From assembly GCA_015680685.1 (NCBI GenBank), contig MNCI01020452.1:96937-145651 (forward strand): 48,715 nucleotides of DNA, written 5' to 3'. The notes beneath the pieces were generated by a model, which was given only the letters and a program-made list of their open reading frames with translations, had not been told where the DNA came from and did not search any database. The stretch's first letter is position 1. Every line of letters begins with the position of its first letter. Made by a program: the position numbers and the translations under genes. This DNA comes from Gnetum montanum. Its lineage: Eukaryota > Streptophyta > Gnetopsida > Gnetales > Gnetaceae. Below are positions 32,090 through 43,860 of this stretch, one piece after another.

Positions 32090-34990
32090 TCATCATTCAA
32101 GCCTTGTCCCAAAAAAATGAGGTTGACTACATGAGTTCTTTTTCGTCATTTGCCTCTATGAAGAGCTAGATCTTTTATTATTTGTAGTTTCTTGAAATCA
32201 TCTTCAAGCATTTTTTCCATGTCTTCTTTGTTCTTCATTTTGGTGGTTTTCATAGAACAGTGATGTAATAGCCTTTGTATATAGGGTCATTATTTGATCT
32301 CCTCTACACATGTCCAAATCATCTAAGCCACTATTCTTGTAGCTTATCTAAAATAGAAGCCACTCCAAGTCTTCCTTTGATGTCTATATTATGTAGTTTA
32401 TCTCTCCTAGTAACATTCAATATTAATCGAAACATTCACATTTCTACCACACTGATTTGTTGTTCAGGCCTCTTTTATACTACCCAACATTTAGCACCAT
32501 ATAAGATAGTAGGCTTGATTTCTGTCCTATAAAATTTCTCTTTTAATTTTATTGGTATTCTTTTATCACATAGAACACCATCTTATCTCAATTCTATTTC
32601 TAATATCTTTATCAATCTCACTATCTAATTGAAGGATTGATCCTAGGTAGTGAAATGGTTTGTAGTGAGAGATGTTTTGCCTTGAATTAGGAGTTTTATT
32701 TCATCATTATGTATGCTATTATTAAGATTTAATTCCATATATTTTATCTTACTTTTACTAATTTTTAAGCCTTGTTTTTCAAAAGAATGTCTTCACTTCT
32801 TCGTTTTAGCAGCAATATTTTCTGAGTTGTATCCACTAACACAATATCATCTATAAATAGCATACACCAAAGGCTTTCATCTTGTATTTTCTTTGTTAAT
32901 TCATCCATAATAATGAAAAATAAGCAAATGCTAAGTGTAAACCCTTGATGTAGACCTACTGAAAAATCAAATGTTATTCCATAAGGTGTTCTAATTTTAG
33001 TGGGAGCTCTTTCATACATATCTTGAATCACTTGAATATATTTATAGGGGATGTTTCATATCACTTGAATATCTCTACGTACTTTGTCATACGCTACTAC
33101 TAAATATGCTTAGGGATATGCCTTGCAAAGGAAAAACATATAACAAAGTGCCTAGGGATATGCCTTTATGGAGGAAAAGCATATGCTAAAGTGCCTAGGG
33201 ATGTTATCATATCACTTGAATATCTCTAGGCACTTTGTCATATGCTTTTTCCAAAGCAATAAAGACCATGTGTAGATTTTTTTATGTTTTCTGAATTTCT
33301 TTATTAGTTGTCATTAAAAAAAATAGCCTCTATAGTAGATCTCCTTGACATAAATCTAAATTGATTTTCTAGTACTATTGATTCAACTTTGAGATATTTC
33401 TCTATGACTCTTTTCCAAAGCTTAATAGTATGTCTTGTTAGCTTGATCCCTTTATAGTTTGCACAATCTTGTACATATCCTTTATTTTTGTAAGTGGGAA
33501 TAACAAAGCTATTTCTTCAATTTTTGGAGATTTCTCCATCCTTCCAAATTTTGTTAAATAATTTTTTTAACCAAGAAACTCTTGTATCTCCCAATGCTTT
33601 TCAAGTTTCTATAGAAATGTTATTTGGACTAATAGCTTTTCCATTTTTCATCTTTGATAAGGCTATCTTCATCGTAGAGAAGAAAAGTTCATTAAACAAA
33701 CAAAAATTTGGTTCTTCTTCTTCATTGTCTTCTCTTGAGAATTCTTCATTTAATAATTCTTGAAAATAAATTTTCTACATATCCAAAATTTCAATATCTT
33801 TTACCAATTTTTTTTACTTCCTTGATGCATATTACATGACCAATATTCTTACATTTCTTATTTCTAATTTTTACAAATTTATAAATAGATTTTTCTCTTT
33901 ACTTTGTTCCTAATTTCTCATAAAAGCTATCCAAAGCCTTATGTTTGGCTTTGGTTATTGCTATGGTTGTCTCCTACTTTGTCATTTTGTATATCAACTT
34001 ATTTTCTTGGCTACAACTTTGCTACCATTTCTTAAAGCATTTTCTTTTTATATTTTAGATAGTATGTTAAACTTTATCATCCACCACTATATCCCCTTTA
34101 GGATGTATTTTTTTTTCTTTTATTTCACCCAAAATGTTCTATCCAATGTTTTGAATACAACTTTCCATTTAGCCCCAAATTAAATTTGCAAAGCAATTCC
34201 AATTCTAGGTGCCTTTGTGAAGTAATTGTTCTCTAAAGAAGATGATGTTATCTTCTTTTAGATTCAATCATTTTATGCATTTAGTCCATTTTCTCATGCT
34301 ACCATTAAAGTGTTGTATAGTTAAATCCATGACTATATGGCCTAGTCTCTTTTGTGTCACAAAAAATACTTGATTTATGTTTTATCCATATCACTTTTGT
34401 ATGTAATTAAATGTTTTTTCCTATTCTTGAAATAAGTATTTGCAATTGCAAGGTCACATGCACTTGCAAATTGCAGTAGTCAATTTCACATATCATTGCA
34501 CTCTCCAAATCCTTGTCCTCTACGAGTCCTGTCATATCTCATTTTCATAGATCCAAAATGACTATTAAAATTCCCTCTAATGAATATGCTTTCTTGCTGG
34601 GGAATTTCTTGAAGCACCTAATCCATGAAATCCCCAAAATCCTACTTAATCAAATTTTCTAGGCTAATTTGTGGATCATATACATTGATGATCTCATTTC
34701 CAAGTACAAGTTTGATACCCATAATTTGATTGCCATGACAATATACTTGCACTACTTTATATTTGATAAATTGATCAACAATAATGCCTACTCCAACTCC
34801 ATGATTTTCTTATCTTCAATTGAAGAGTTTGAAACTATGGCCTAAATCTCTAGCTTTCTCCCCTTTCCATCTTGTTTTTTGGAGGTAAACAATGTAGATT
34901 CTTTATCTTTTCATGATGTTTATAATTTCAAAGATCTTTTTATTGAAAGTGCCAATGTTCTAGGTTTTCATTCAAAATTTTTGTTGCTAG
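32090..34990 (-). mobile_element. RTE-like LINE, decayed, nearly full coding length
   Basis: On the minus strand, endonuclease remnants occur at about 34990-34480: 'RIYIVYLQKTRWKGEKARDLGHSFKL', 'GVGVGIIVDQF', 'MGIKLVLGNEIINVYDPQ', 'EIPQQESIFIRGNFNSHFGS'. RT follows: 'LHMVFIALEKAYDKVPRDIQVI' (33275-33210), 'IQDMYERAPTKIRTPYGITFDFSVGLHQGFTLSICLFFIIMDELTKKIQDESLWCMLFIDDIVLVD' (33031-32830; box I-D-D intact). The C-terminal part (32560-32100) reads 'GAKCWVV', 'LEDDFKKLQIIKDLALHRGK' and 'LGQGLNDD'. Many stops. A rearranged segment interrupts RT at 33061-33255. Confidence 0.85.
33061..33255. repeat. Fold-back multiplication of a LINE RT segment
   Basis: The segment encoding A-Y-D-K-V-P-R-D occurs at least four times: antisense-on-plus at 33061-33095 and 33210-33255, and in the opposite orientation at 33124-33160 and 33169-33202. 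The last two form a hairpin with arms of about 30 bases (AAAGTGCCTAGGGAT / ATCTCTAGGCACTTT) and a loop of about 19. Confidence 0.8.
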
Positions 34991-35735
34991 ACTTGCTTTT
35001 TTACCCACATCCATCCCTGATGTGGGAACCCTTGGTTACTTTTTACAACATCCCGGGTGACGATGTTGCATATCATGCTATGTCCAATGTCTATTATTTT
35101 GACTTTATTTGAAGTTCATACTTAGTAACTTCTTCTATGTTTTGTAGTTTCTTTGTTTGTTTGTTTGTTTGTTTTTTTCTTTTATCTGCATTTTGTTCAA
35201 TCTCTGCATACTCTTTTTACTTACTACATACGATCCGTGTAAAATTTGTAACCATAAAATTTTTTACAAGATATATATTATAAGTATATAGCTAAGCATG
35301 CATGTCCATGTATGTTATTATGCATCATGTATGTATCATTATTCATCATAAAGGCTTGGATTGCTAAATAATTCTAAGTAGACCTTCATATCAATAGTTT
35401 AAAAGTGAAAAAGAAACTTAAACCCTTAACCTATTGCTTGAGGTTTGAAATTTGAAATGCATATAACTATGCTATGGACAAGAATGAAATCACTTTTCAT
35501 TTTATTTTATTTAAACAAGTGTTGTGGGGCTTCCACGTCAGCCCATTGATATGCGTGAACTAGCACAATGAACAAATAGGAAGACACACAGGAGAAAAAA
35601 GACAGAGACTACTACGGTCACGGGTACTATACAATGAAAGTTTGTAGAGATGTTAGAAACCATAAGGCTATTATTGGTTATATAATGCGACGGGGATATG
35701 TTTCCAAGAGTAAAAGCGACAGGGCAATGTGCTCT
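34991..35735. other. Downstream region of the receptor kinase gene
   Basis: No coding region recognised. It contains a TTTG microsatellite at 35151-35176. The 3' untranslated region of the kinase gene must lie in 35735 leftward; no clear AATAAA on its sense strand was found close to the stop. Confidence 0.4.
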
Positions 35736-38700
35736 TCATAGTTCTCCATGATTTGAGAGAAGCAACATCTCAACCACGTCTCTCATTGAAGGCCTTTTCC
35801 TTGGGTTTACACTTGTACAGAGCAGACCCATCTTCAACAGTTGCATCATTTGATCTCTGACTTCCTCGTTTGCCCGCAGTCGTGAATCCAACACGTCCCC
35901 AATGTCTTTGGATTCAAGTGCCCATTTCACGATGCTTCCATCTCTCCCAAATTCACTATCATATGGCTTTCTGCCACTAACAAGCTCTAGCAACACCACC
36001 CCAAAGCTATATATGTCAGTCTTTTCATTGATCTTCCTTGTGTATGCATACTCTGCAAATTCATTTAAGTAACAAATAAAATATTAGTGGACCAAACATG
36101 CCTGGCGAAAGGAATGAAAGCGTCACAATATCACGGCTTCTTCATTGATTAATGATTATACTAAACTTACCTGGAGCAATATAGCCGACAGAACCCACAA
36201 CATCTGTGACCATCTCCTTCTGATTCAGCTTGCAGTGGAGTCTTCTGGCCAATCCAAAATCAGCAATATATGAATTTAGCTCAGAGTCCAGCAGTATGTT
36301 GGATGATTTCACATCTCTGTGAATAATTGCAGGACAACAGTCATGGTGAAGGTAGGACAGAGCTTGAGCAGCACCAATAGCAATCTTTAAACGGGCATCC
36401 CAGGGCAAGCCGCGTCCACAGTGAGGATCATGGAGGCGATCATGGAGGCTGCCATTCTGCATGAATTCATACAACAGAAGGACTGAATCTGGAGTCCAAA
36501 TGCAGCAGAGAAGCTTCACAATATTGGAATGCCTAATTTTCTTGTAAATTTCCAACTCTGACAGTATCTCCTTCCGGCAAGATGATGATGATGCCAAAGC
36601 ATTTTGTTGGGATTTTCCATTGTTTTGGATTCTCTTAACAGCCACAACTTTGTCGTCCCCAAGACTGACTCTGTAAACTTCACCTGATGCGCCGCTGCCT
36701 ATGATATTGCTCTTTGTCAAAGCACGCATCATGTGCAGTTCATGAAAGTCCAGTGGGCAGAAGCGTTCAAGATCCCAGTCCCAAAACTCTGCATTCGAGT
36801 TTGGTTTAGTGATGCTTCTATCTCTGCAAATGTTGAGAATAAACAAACATGCACATAACATCAGCAGACTCAGAGCTGCACTGATGAGCATTATCCTCCG
36901 CTTAAGAAGGCCAGAACTAGGGTTCTGAGCACAAGGAGGAAGTGACAGTGTTCCCTTTCCACACAGTCTAGCATTTTCTAAAAAGCTCATGTTATAGGCC
37001 AAATTGTTGAAGCTGGCAGGGACTGGTCCTTCAAGTTGGTTATACGAGAGATCAAGAATGTTCAGATTCAGCAGTCCCATATGAGAAGGTATTTTGCCAG
37101 ACAGTCTATTGTGGGACAGGTTTAGATAGGTCAGAACAGGGAGAGCACTGAAAGCTTCAGGTATATTTCCCACAATAGCGTTATCAGAAAAGTCAAGAAA
37201 GACAAGATTTTTCCATTCTGTAACATATGATGGCAGATTTCCTGAAAACATGTTGCCACTAAGGGACAGAGAAGTAATCTTGGTTAAACTGGTGATTTCA
37301 GCAGGGATTTGACCTGATAAATTGTTGCAGCTGGCATTGAAATTGGAGAGATTTGAGAGGCTCCCAATGGAAGAAGGAAGGTGGCCACTAAAACTGTTAC
37401 CGGACAGGTCCAGAAAGCCTATGTTGGGTGGGAACTGGTCAGGAATGGAACCCTGTAAATGATTATGGTTCAACTGTAGCTCAGACAGAGATGGCAAAGT
37501 CCATACTCCACTCCGGACTTCACCACTTAATTGGTTGTCATAAGCGTGTATCCTGATAAGGCTTGAACAGTTGCCAAGAAAATCAGGCAGGCTTCCAGTA
37601 AAATTATTGGAGAAAGCATAAAATCCTAGCAGGGCTTTGCTGCTGCACAGGTTACTACTGGGAAGGGGACCAGAAAACTGGTTTTCGGATACGTCAAATT
37701 CTATTAACTTGGCCCACCTGCTCATATTGCGCGGCAGGCTTCCTGAAAACATATTGCCAAAAAGCATGACAGCTTCAAGATTTGAAAGATTTACAAAGCT
37801 CGCCGGAAGAGGCCCAGATAGTTTATTCCAGTACAGGAAAAGAATTTTTAGACTCACCAATTCTCCAATTCCGTCCGGAAGGCTACCTTCAAGATTGTTG
37901 GAAGAAAGATCCAGTTCCCTTAAAGCTCCCATGCTGCTGAGATTGCCAGGAATTGAGCCGGACAAGTAGTTACCATAAAGGTATAAAAGCCTCATTTTCC
38001 GAAGCTTGGTCAATTCTTCTGGAATTGTGCCTGTTAGCTGATTCCAGGCTAGATCCAAATGCTCTAAACTGGTAATATTTGCCAATGAGTTGGGGATGTG
38101 GCCGCCCAAACTGCAATTGGTCAGCCATAAAAACTTGAGCTGACGCAAATTCCCCAGTTCTTCTGGGATTCTTGTTCCGGGAAGAAAAGGATTCCAAGCC
38201 AATGCTAGTTCCTTGAGTGCAGTCAGATTTCCCAGAGAAGCAGGAATACTGGATGCAGTCAGCTGGTTTCCCTCCAGATGAAGGGACTCCATTTTTGCAA
38301 GCCTGCCAAACACAGAAGGAATCTCCCTAGAAAATTTGTTGTTGGACAAATCCAGAGATCTCAGCTGGTGCAGCAGATTAATTTCCTCTGGCAACTGCCC
38401 GCTAAGACAATTGGAAGCCAAATTTAAGATTTGCAGACTGGTGCAGTTGAGCAGAGGACTGGGAAAGCTCCCAATGAAGTTATTGCTGGACAGATCAAGA
38501 TACCGTAGAGCCTTGAGTTCAGTAATAATCCATGGAATCTCTGCTGCAACAATGCTTTTGTTGCTGAGGTCTAACGACAGCACAGAATGGGTGACTGGAT
38601 CGCAGGAAATTCCAGTCCAATTGCAGTGGCTATAGCCACCATGCTCCATAATTGAGGTTTCGTGCCACTGATTCAGAACTCCACCAGCATTCCATTTGCT

Positions 38701-38823
38701 CTTCAGTTGAAGAAGAATTTGGCCCTCGTCAACCGCTCTTGCACTCGCTACATAACTCAACGTAAACTGAGCAACTACAAAGAACAAAGCCATAATTTTC
38801 TTTTTCCGCTGCCAAGCAAACAT
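35736..38823 (-). CDS. LRR receptor-like kinase, subfamily XI (HAESA/HSL type)
   Basis: Two exons, 38823-36171 and 36052-35736, joined across a phase-1 GT-AG intron, give 989 residues. The join restores the kinase motif G-S-V-G-Y-I-A-P-E-Y. The chosen ATG starts M-F-A-W-Q-R-K-K-K and is followed by a hydrophobic signal peptide (to about residue 30). The open frame upstream has no ATG. Then come an LRR N-terminal cap, W-x-G-I-S-C, about 21 leucine-rich repeats, and one membrane helix (about 642-664). The kinase shows G-S-G-A-S-G-E-V-Y (707-716), V-A-V-K, H-R-D (about 834) and D-F-G (about 855), so it is an RD kinase with all key residues. HAESA/HSL receptors bind secreted peptides at the plasma membrane with SERK co-receptors and control abscission, immunity or stress responses. 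The 'NPF..G..IPEELGNL.QLKFLWL' region recalls the HSL3 branch, a guess from memory. No stops or frameshifts. The tail after the kinase is short. Confidence 0.93.
36053..36170 (-). other. Intron of the receptor kinase gene
   Basis: 118 bp, donor CCAG|GTAAGT and acceptor TTTGCAG|AG. Located between the P and E of the A-P-E motif, the usual place for the single intron in LRR-XI kinases such as HAESA-like genes. Confidence 0.92.
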
Positions 38824-38891
38824 CTTCGTAAGTAACAGCTGAAAACCTCCGTTATTTGTAATCCTGAAGCCTGGTCCAGCACAGATGAGAG

Positions 38892-38948
38892 TCAAGAAAT
38901 TTTCCAGCTTAGGCCCACCAAAGATAAGGTCAGGGATGATTCCTGCAT
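38892..38948 (-). other. Possible upstream ORF of the receptor kinase
   Basis: An ATG at 38948-38946 opens 18 codons and ends at TGA (38894-38892), 68 bases before the main ATG and in a different frame. It would be in the leader if transcription starts near 38960 as the TATA box suggests. It could reduce translation of the main frame. Without a mapped transcript start this stays tentative. Confidence 0.35.
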
Positions 38949-38989
38949 AGAAAGAGCTTGACTTCTCAGACTGGAGAAAGGGTGACGGA

Positions 38990-39003
38990 AATATATAAAT
39001 AGG
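38990..39003 (-). promoter_or_regulatory. TATA box of the receptor kinase gene
   Basis: Sense CCTATTTATATATT, about 170 bases upstream of the ATG. It predicts a start near 38960 and a leader of about 140 bases. Confidence 0.55.
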
Positions 39004-39968
39004 CTAAAAACTCGGAGCATTTTGAACTTTGATAAACTCTTCCCTTCCGAGTTCTTAGGAGGTGATAATCTGAAATAAAAGCATGAAGGCTTTTAAATAA
39101 TTAAGATCTGTAACGTATCGTATTTCACGGGTGTCGCAGATTCTCATGCAGTCTGGGCCCTACTTGGAAAAATGCTTGAACGAATGGCCTTCAGAATTCA
39201 GAGATATCATTGCAGTGGTGGGCCAGTTAATGTGGACTGTGTGTGGAAACATGCTCCCTCGTCACGGCACGGTTCATACACTTCTTCTACTAAGAAGTTC
39301 AGCTGTGAAGATACTTGGAAAAAAACATTCATCTTTGATTGTCGCTGCTTGTTCGAAATGTGAACGTGATAGGGCGGAGCGGTCTGCACTGGTACTCCAT
39401 GAATGCTTAGAGCTGCGATCCCCTCCTTATCCAAGGCACTCCCTTTCTTTTTTCTTCTTTTTCTTGTTGAAAGACATTATAGCTTTCAATTGCCGACATT
39501 CTTCCTTTTATTTTTTATTTTTGTTTTTCCATTGACATCCGTGTTTCCACCACAAACAGACCCTACTAACGTATCTAAACCTAATCATTAAGCACACTGA
39601 CTAGGTAATTTTATACGTTTTATTTACAAGGTAGCCTGTATAATATGGTTTGAAAGACCATATACGCCTATATAACCGTCAAATTCCAGGCCTTCAACCG
39701 TATATGCCAGATAAGGGGATAACTGTTGCATAGCTTGCTTTTTTTTTCAAAAATAAAACAATGAAATTGAAATGCTGCAATTACACGTCCCTCTGAAAGC
39801 AGGGCAATTCTGCTCCTAAGAATTGAAGGCTTCTTTCTCCTTATTCTTTTTTATTATACTTTTTTGTATTTATCTTTGTTTCTGCTAAATTAGTGTTTTT
39901 TTATTGCTGAAGATGACACGTTTGCTTACGCAGAGTGTTTGCTTGGCTCAATTTTACAAATATTTCTA
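39004..39968. other. Upstream region of the receptor kinase gene
   Basis: About 1 kb with no coding sequence that I trust. The GC content drops and pyrimidine tracts appear after 39430. It is the only unique upstream sequence before LTR element E begins at 39969, so any proximal control of the kinase must be here or in the LTR. Confidence 0.45.
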
Positions 39969-40800
39969 TGCCAACATCCCCATGCTAGGCATGGGGCCAT
40001 GATTAACAGAAGCTTGCATTAAAATCAAATTTTCTTTTGAGTAAATGGAAAATATTAGCTTGTTTTGAAACCTAAAATGCAAAGACATTCATGAATTTTC
40101 TAAAGAGACCAGGTGATTGTTGATATTAAGCTTCTGAATGTTTTGGTCTTTTTGCATTTCTATTTGGCAGTGTAGCAGGGGCATGTGGCTCTCCACAGCG
40201 ATGGTGTCAGAGCAGCAGGAACGACTAGCAATGGGCAATGTAACGATGAGGGGTGGTGGGAGATCTCTGTATAGCAGTGTAGCAACGGGTGCGTTGACTC
40301 TCAGCCAGCAACAGCAGTAGCAGCGGCAGCGCGTTCCTGTAGTGGCTCAAGGTTTTCTGTTAGCAATAGCAGCCATGCACATCTGCTACAACAAGCAACA
40401 GTGTCAACAGCGGTGGCAGGCATATTAGCGAAGCGACAGTGGTAACCAGGGTTGGCAATGGCAACATCATAACCAACGGCCTCCATGACGGTGCGTAGCG
40501 TGAACAACCAGTCAGCAGTCAAGTGTTAGTCAGCAACAACGATGATGCACGTCAACCACAACAACGGAGGTGAGCGTTACACAGCGTGTCTGTAACCGGT
40601 GGCAACAGTCTTACATTAGCCAAAGTCACTGGAGTCATTCAATTTGTGCTCATTTCTAAGCTAAAATTTCTGTAACTGAACTATGGTCTCTGTTGCACAC
40701 GGATTGTGTTTCTTTTAAAAACTCTACCCTTTCTGTAGGTTATTCCATGCTTTTAAAAACTTTGCAATTTTTGGTTATATATTAAAATCATTTAATTTAC
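39969..40800 (+). repeat. Left LTR of element E (internally shortened)
   Basis: About 832 bp. 39969-40160 matches 44973-45160, and 40175-40799 matches about 46075-46738. Roughly 920 bases present in the right copy are absent here. It contains GCAACAGCAGTAGCAGCGGC-type low-complexity sequence. It lies 1.15 kb upstream of the receptor kinase start codon in a divergent orientation. Confidence 0.7.
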
Positions 40801-41549
40801 ATATCAACACTTTTTTAGCATTAGAAGAAGAAGGGCCATTTTTTAACCTTTGTTTTCCATTTTTTAAAATATCAATTTTTCTTCTTGTTTTTCCTATTCC
40901 TAAAAAGTTTCTATTTCATTTTCTTGAAAATTTTATTTTCCCATTCTCAATCATTTATTTTCGATTTTTTTTACAGCAATCTACTTTACAATTTCTAAAT
41001 CTCCATGTTTCATATTTTAGTTACTTTGAACTTTTAATTTCCTATTTCAGTTTTCTTTCTTGATCACCCAAAAGCTTTATTATCTCTTTCTTATCTTATC
41101 TTGGTGACAGTCATTTATTTTCCAAAGTCCTAAACCTTCTTTTCCTAGTTCCGATTTTGGTAGTTCTTACTTTAGTTCTAACTTTGGTGAGGTGGTTTTA
41201 TTTAATTATTCAATTTCAAATTTACTTTTCTCAAAACTCTACATTTGCTATTTTTTTCAAGGTTATATATAGCAATTTCAATATTTCTTTAAAAAAAAAG
41301 TAATAATATTTAAATACTTTTTTGTCTTATTTAATTTTACAATTTTCTAGCATTTATATTTCAAAGTCTTTCTTTTTATGAGAAAGATCCTACATAGAAC
41401 ATCTCAAGAAAAAACTTCTACTCTTGCCCCTACTCAACTAGCTACTTGTCATTTCACTCTAAGAAAACAACAAGCCTCACATTTTCCAAGCTCTATCTCT
41501 AAAAGAACTCGAACTCAAATGGTACCCAATCAACCCCTAGATCCCTTGG

Positions 41550-42487
41550 TGATGAGTCATGGTCTGTCAAGCCCAGTTATCGGAGCCCTATTATCAGAGC
41601 CCTATTATTGGAGCCCTGATACAATTTACATGGTCTGTCAGGCCCAATTATCGGAGGCTAGTTATCGGGGCCGCAATATTGTGTACACAATATTGCGGCC
41701 TGCATGTGATATCGTGTACATGATATCACAGTTCTTGTGTGAACCTATAAATAAAAGGCAACACACTTGGTTTTGGGCATTAGTTAATCAATTTTAGAGT
41801 TAAGTTTTGATTTTAGTTTCTATTTTTCCTCTCAACCCTTTTCCTTTCAATGAATGCCCGTAGTGTGGTGAATGTAATTGTACGACATCCTTTTTTTGAG
41901 TGTGACGTACTTGAACACGCACATGACCAGCAATAAAGATATAGATTATTTCATCACTGCAGCATTCACTTAGTTTAATTAATTAATTAATTAATTGTTA
42001 TTTACTACTTTCTTAGTTAATATCTCTCACCCTTAAAAACTCCTGTTAAATGCAGAATGAGTATGACTTGATTACGAGCATTTAAGTGTGACTACTTGGT
42101 AACCCAGTAGCGTACCTAGGATTTGCACTTGGTAATCCCAGTGGTAGTCGTGCACGAAGTCCAAGATGTGTACGGATAATCAAGGAATGGCTACTCATCA
42201 CACTTAGGCTAGTTTAGATTCTCTCTCACCCTTTCTCTCTTAGCTGGGATAATATTACCTTCCATTGCCTTCAGAAGTAGCATTAGGTTAGAACACATCA
42301 TACACCTCATTCTAGACTAAACCATACGTGACAAAGCTAATACTAGTCCAGGTGGGAAGACATCGAACTGCGACCTAAGGCTAACTATCTAGATGCCACA
42401 ACTAGTTTGTCTACGGAGTTTGACCGGATCGTGTGTGTAACGCTTGTATTCGTATGGTTGAGTGTAGGGGTACCTCGCCACTCATCA
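41550..42487 (+). mobile_element. Solo LTR F (A/C family, closest to C and G)
   Basis: 938 bp with a perfect 5-bp duplication CTTGG (41545-41549 and 42488-42492). The plus-strand end ...GTACCTCGCCACTCATCA is the reverse complement of the C LTR left end. U3 holds about 15-base GAGCCCTATTATC repeats and two large palindromes. TATA is CTATAAATAAAAG at 41745, with AATAAAGAT near 41933. No internal sequence remains, so LTR-LTR recombination removed it. It sits inside element E and is younger than E. Confidence 0.93.
41669..41730 (+). repeat. Two large palindromes in the U3 of LTR F
   Basis: 41669-41700 is a perfect 32-base palindrome (arm GGCCGCAATATTGTGT). 41705-41730 is a 26-base palindrome with one mismatched pair (arm TGTGATATC). 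Both have a GTAC-type centre. They end 15 bases before the TATA box. Confidence 0.95.
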
Positions 42488-42559
42488 CTTGGTGAGCAAC
42501 CCATTTAACTTCACCAACTATCACGATATTCCAAAGTTACTTTAAAACATAAATTTGTT

Positions 42560-43240
42560 CTTTGATCCCACAACCTCTACTAGTGATGCTTGCCAACATA
42601 TACAATATTTTGAAACCTTACTAGTCATCCATAACATTGTCCAAAACAACATAGCATGTAGGGTTTTTGACAAATTTCAGTAGTAAAGTTACCCAATGGC
42701 TTTTTATGCTCCCTAATGCCTCTATTAACTCATGGCAAAAATTTTAAAATAAGTTCTTGCTTCATTTCAATAAGTTCACTAGCCCTAACATAACATTAAA
42801 CAATTTCACAAGCTTAAGGAAAATACCTAGGAAAAATGTCTATGACTGCAACTGAAGATTCCTCCATTAACTTGCTTATGTGCTAAGTGAGATGCATCCA
42901 CAACCTAGTGGCATCCTTAATTTTTACCTATCCACCATTGACCCATTCTTTGCCTATGCATTATCAATACCAAATGCATGTAATTCCATGTCAAATAAGA
43001 AAGATTGACCACCTTTCTTAACAACTTTGGTCATTTTGGAAAAGAACATTCACAATTATTTAATGGATTTTAGAGCAACCATTAATGTCATGCCACTTGA
43101 GGTATGTAAAACCTTAGGAGCATAGATGCTACCACAAGCAAGAAGTGTGGTACAACTTGATGGATCTAATATACCTATGGTACAACTTGATGGATCTAAT
43201 ATACATGTGGTAGGTTATAAATAACCATGAGAGTGAAATT
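42560..43240 (+). pseudogene. Element E gag and protease remnants
   Basis: The plus strand near 42560-42680 reads 'PTTSTSDACQHIQYFETLLVIHNIVQNNIACRVF', a gag capsid-like stretch. 43050-43120 reads 'LMDFRATINVMPLEVCKTLGA', resembling the gypsy protease L-x-D-[ST]-G-[SA]-x-x-N-V-M-P region with the catalytic D-S-G changed to D-F-R. Stops between the two. A 32-base tandem duplication (GGTACAACTTGATGGATCTA repeated) lies at about 43148-43210. Confidence 0.55.
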
Positions 43241-43256
43241 TCAGAAATAAATCCTT

Positions 43257-43860
43257 TTGCTTCCTTTTGCTTCTAGTGACTGTAAAGAAATCTATGAAGA
43301 TGCCTTACCTTATCATCAAAAAACTTTTCTTTTGGGTGACCCACCATCATTAGGAGAGGACAAAGATATAAATGAGATCCTAATCATTAAAACATTAGAA
43401 GGTGTGCTAGATTTTGATGACATATCCATTAAACATGTTTGTAGAAAATAAAATTATGTTCCTGATGCATTAGTTGAAATGGCCACTTTAGATGCCCCTT
43501 TTAGACACAATGCTTGGGATTCTAAAATAATGATTGAAAGGTTAATTCCTATCCTATTCCAGATAATATCTTTCCTTTCCAAGTTTTGATGATGATGATC
43601 ATATTCATGAATTTTTATTTTCCAAGGATGAATTTAGTGATTAATGTTTTAAAGTCTCTTGAATTAATAAAGAAGCTATGTCAAAGGATGTCATATTTTA
43701 AAAATCCAATCCCCATTAGAAAATGAACAAGTGAATTACAATTATGTATTGATTTTCATAATCTTGATCATCGAAAAATTGCTAAAAGATTGTTTAACAA
43801 GAAATATGAAGGTAAAGTCTTTAAAATAGGAGATCTACTCCTAAAAAGAGATAAAGNTTT
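43257..43860 (+). pseudogene. Element E RNase H/integrase linker and integrase C-terminus remnants
   Basis: Open stretch 43257-43451 ('ASSDCKEIYEDALPYHQKTFLLGDPPSLGEDKDINEILIIKTLEGVLDFDDISIKHV') leads, after one stop, into 'VPDALVEMATLDAPFRHNAWDSKIMIERL', similar to the A-D-A-L-A-x-L-A-S stretch after RNase H in gypsy pol. 43770-43855 reads 'IAKRLFNKKYEGKVFKIGDLLLKRDK', the integrase C-terminal F-K-x-G-D-L-V-L-K pattern. The catalytic integrase core is missing. An N is present at 43857. Confidence 0.55.

Noticed and set aside
32275-32532. 85-codon plus-strand open frame
   Set aside because: Antisense to the C-terminal part of the LINE, which explains the sequence.
37637-38635. Open frames on the plus strand opposite the kinase gene
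   Set aside because: They are shadows of a GC-richer coding exon; the peptides match no family.
38824-38895. Longer N-terminus for the receptor kinase
   Set aside because: The upstream extension has no ATG (it opens at TTG) and would push the signal peptide 24 residues inward; the ATG at 38823 gives a normal N-terminus.
40203-40217. tRNA-Met-like primer site TGGTGTCAGAGC in element E
   Set aside because: It lies inside the left direct repeat, not at its end, and the right repeat has a degraded equivalent, so it cannot be the primer site of E.
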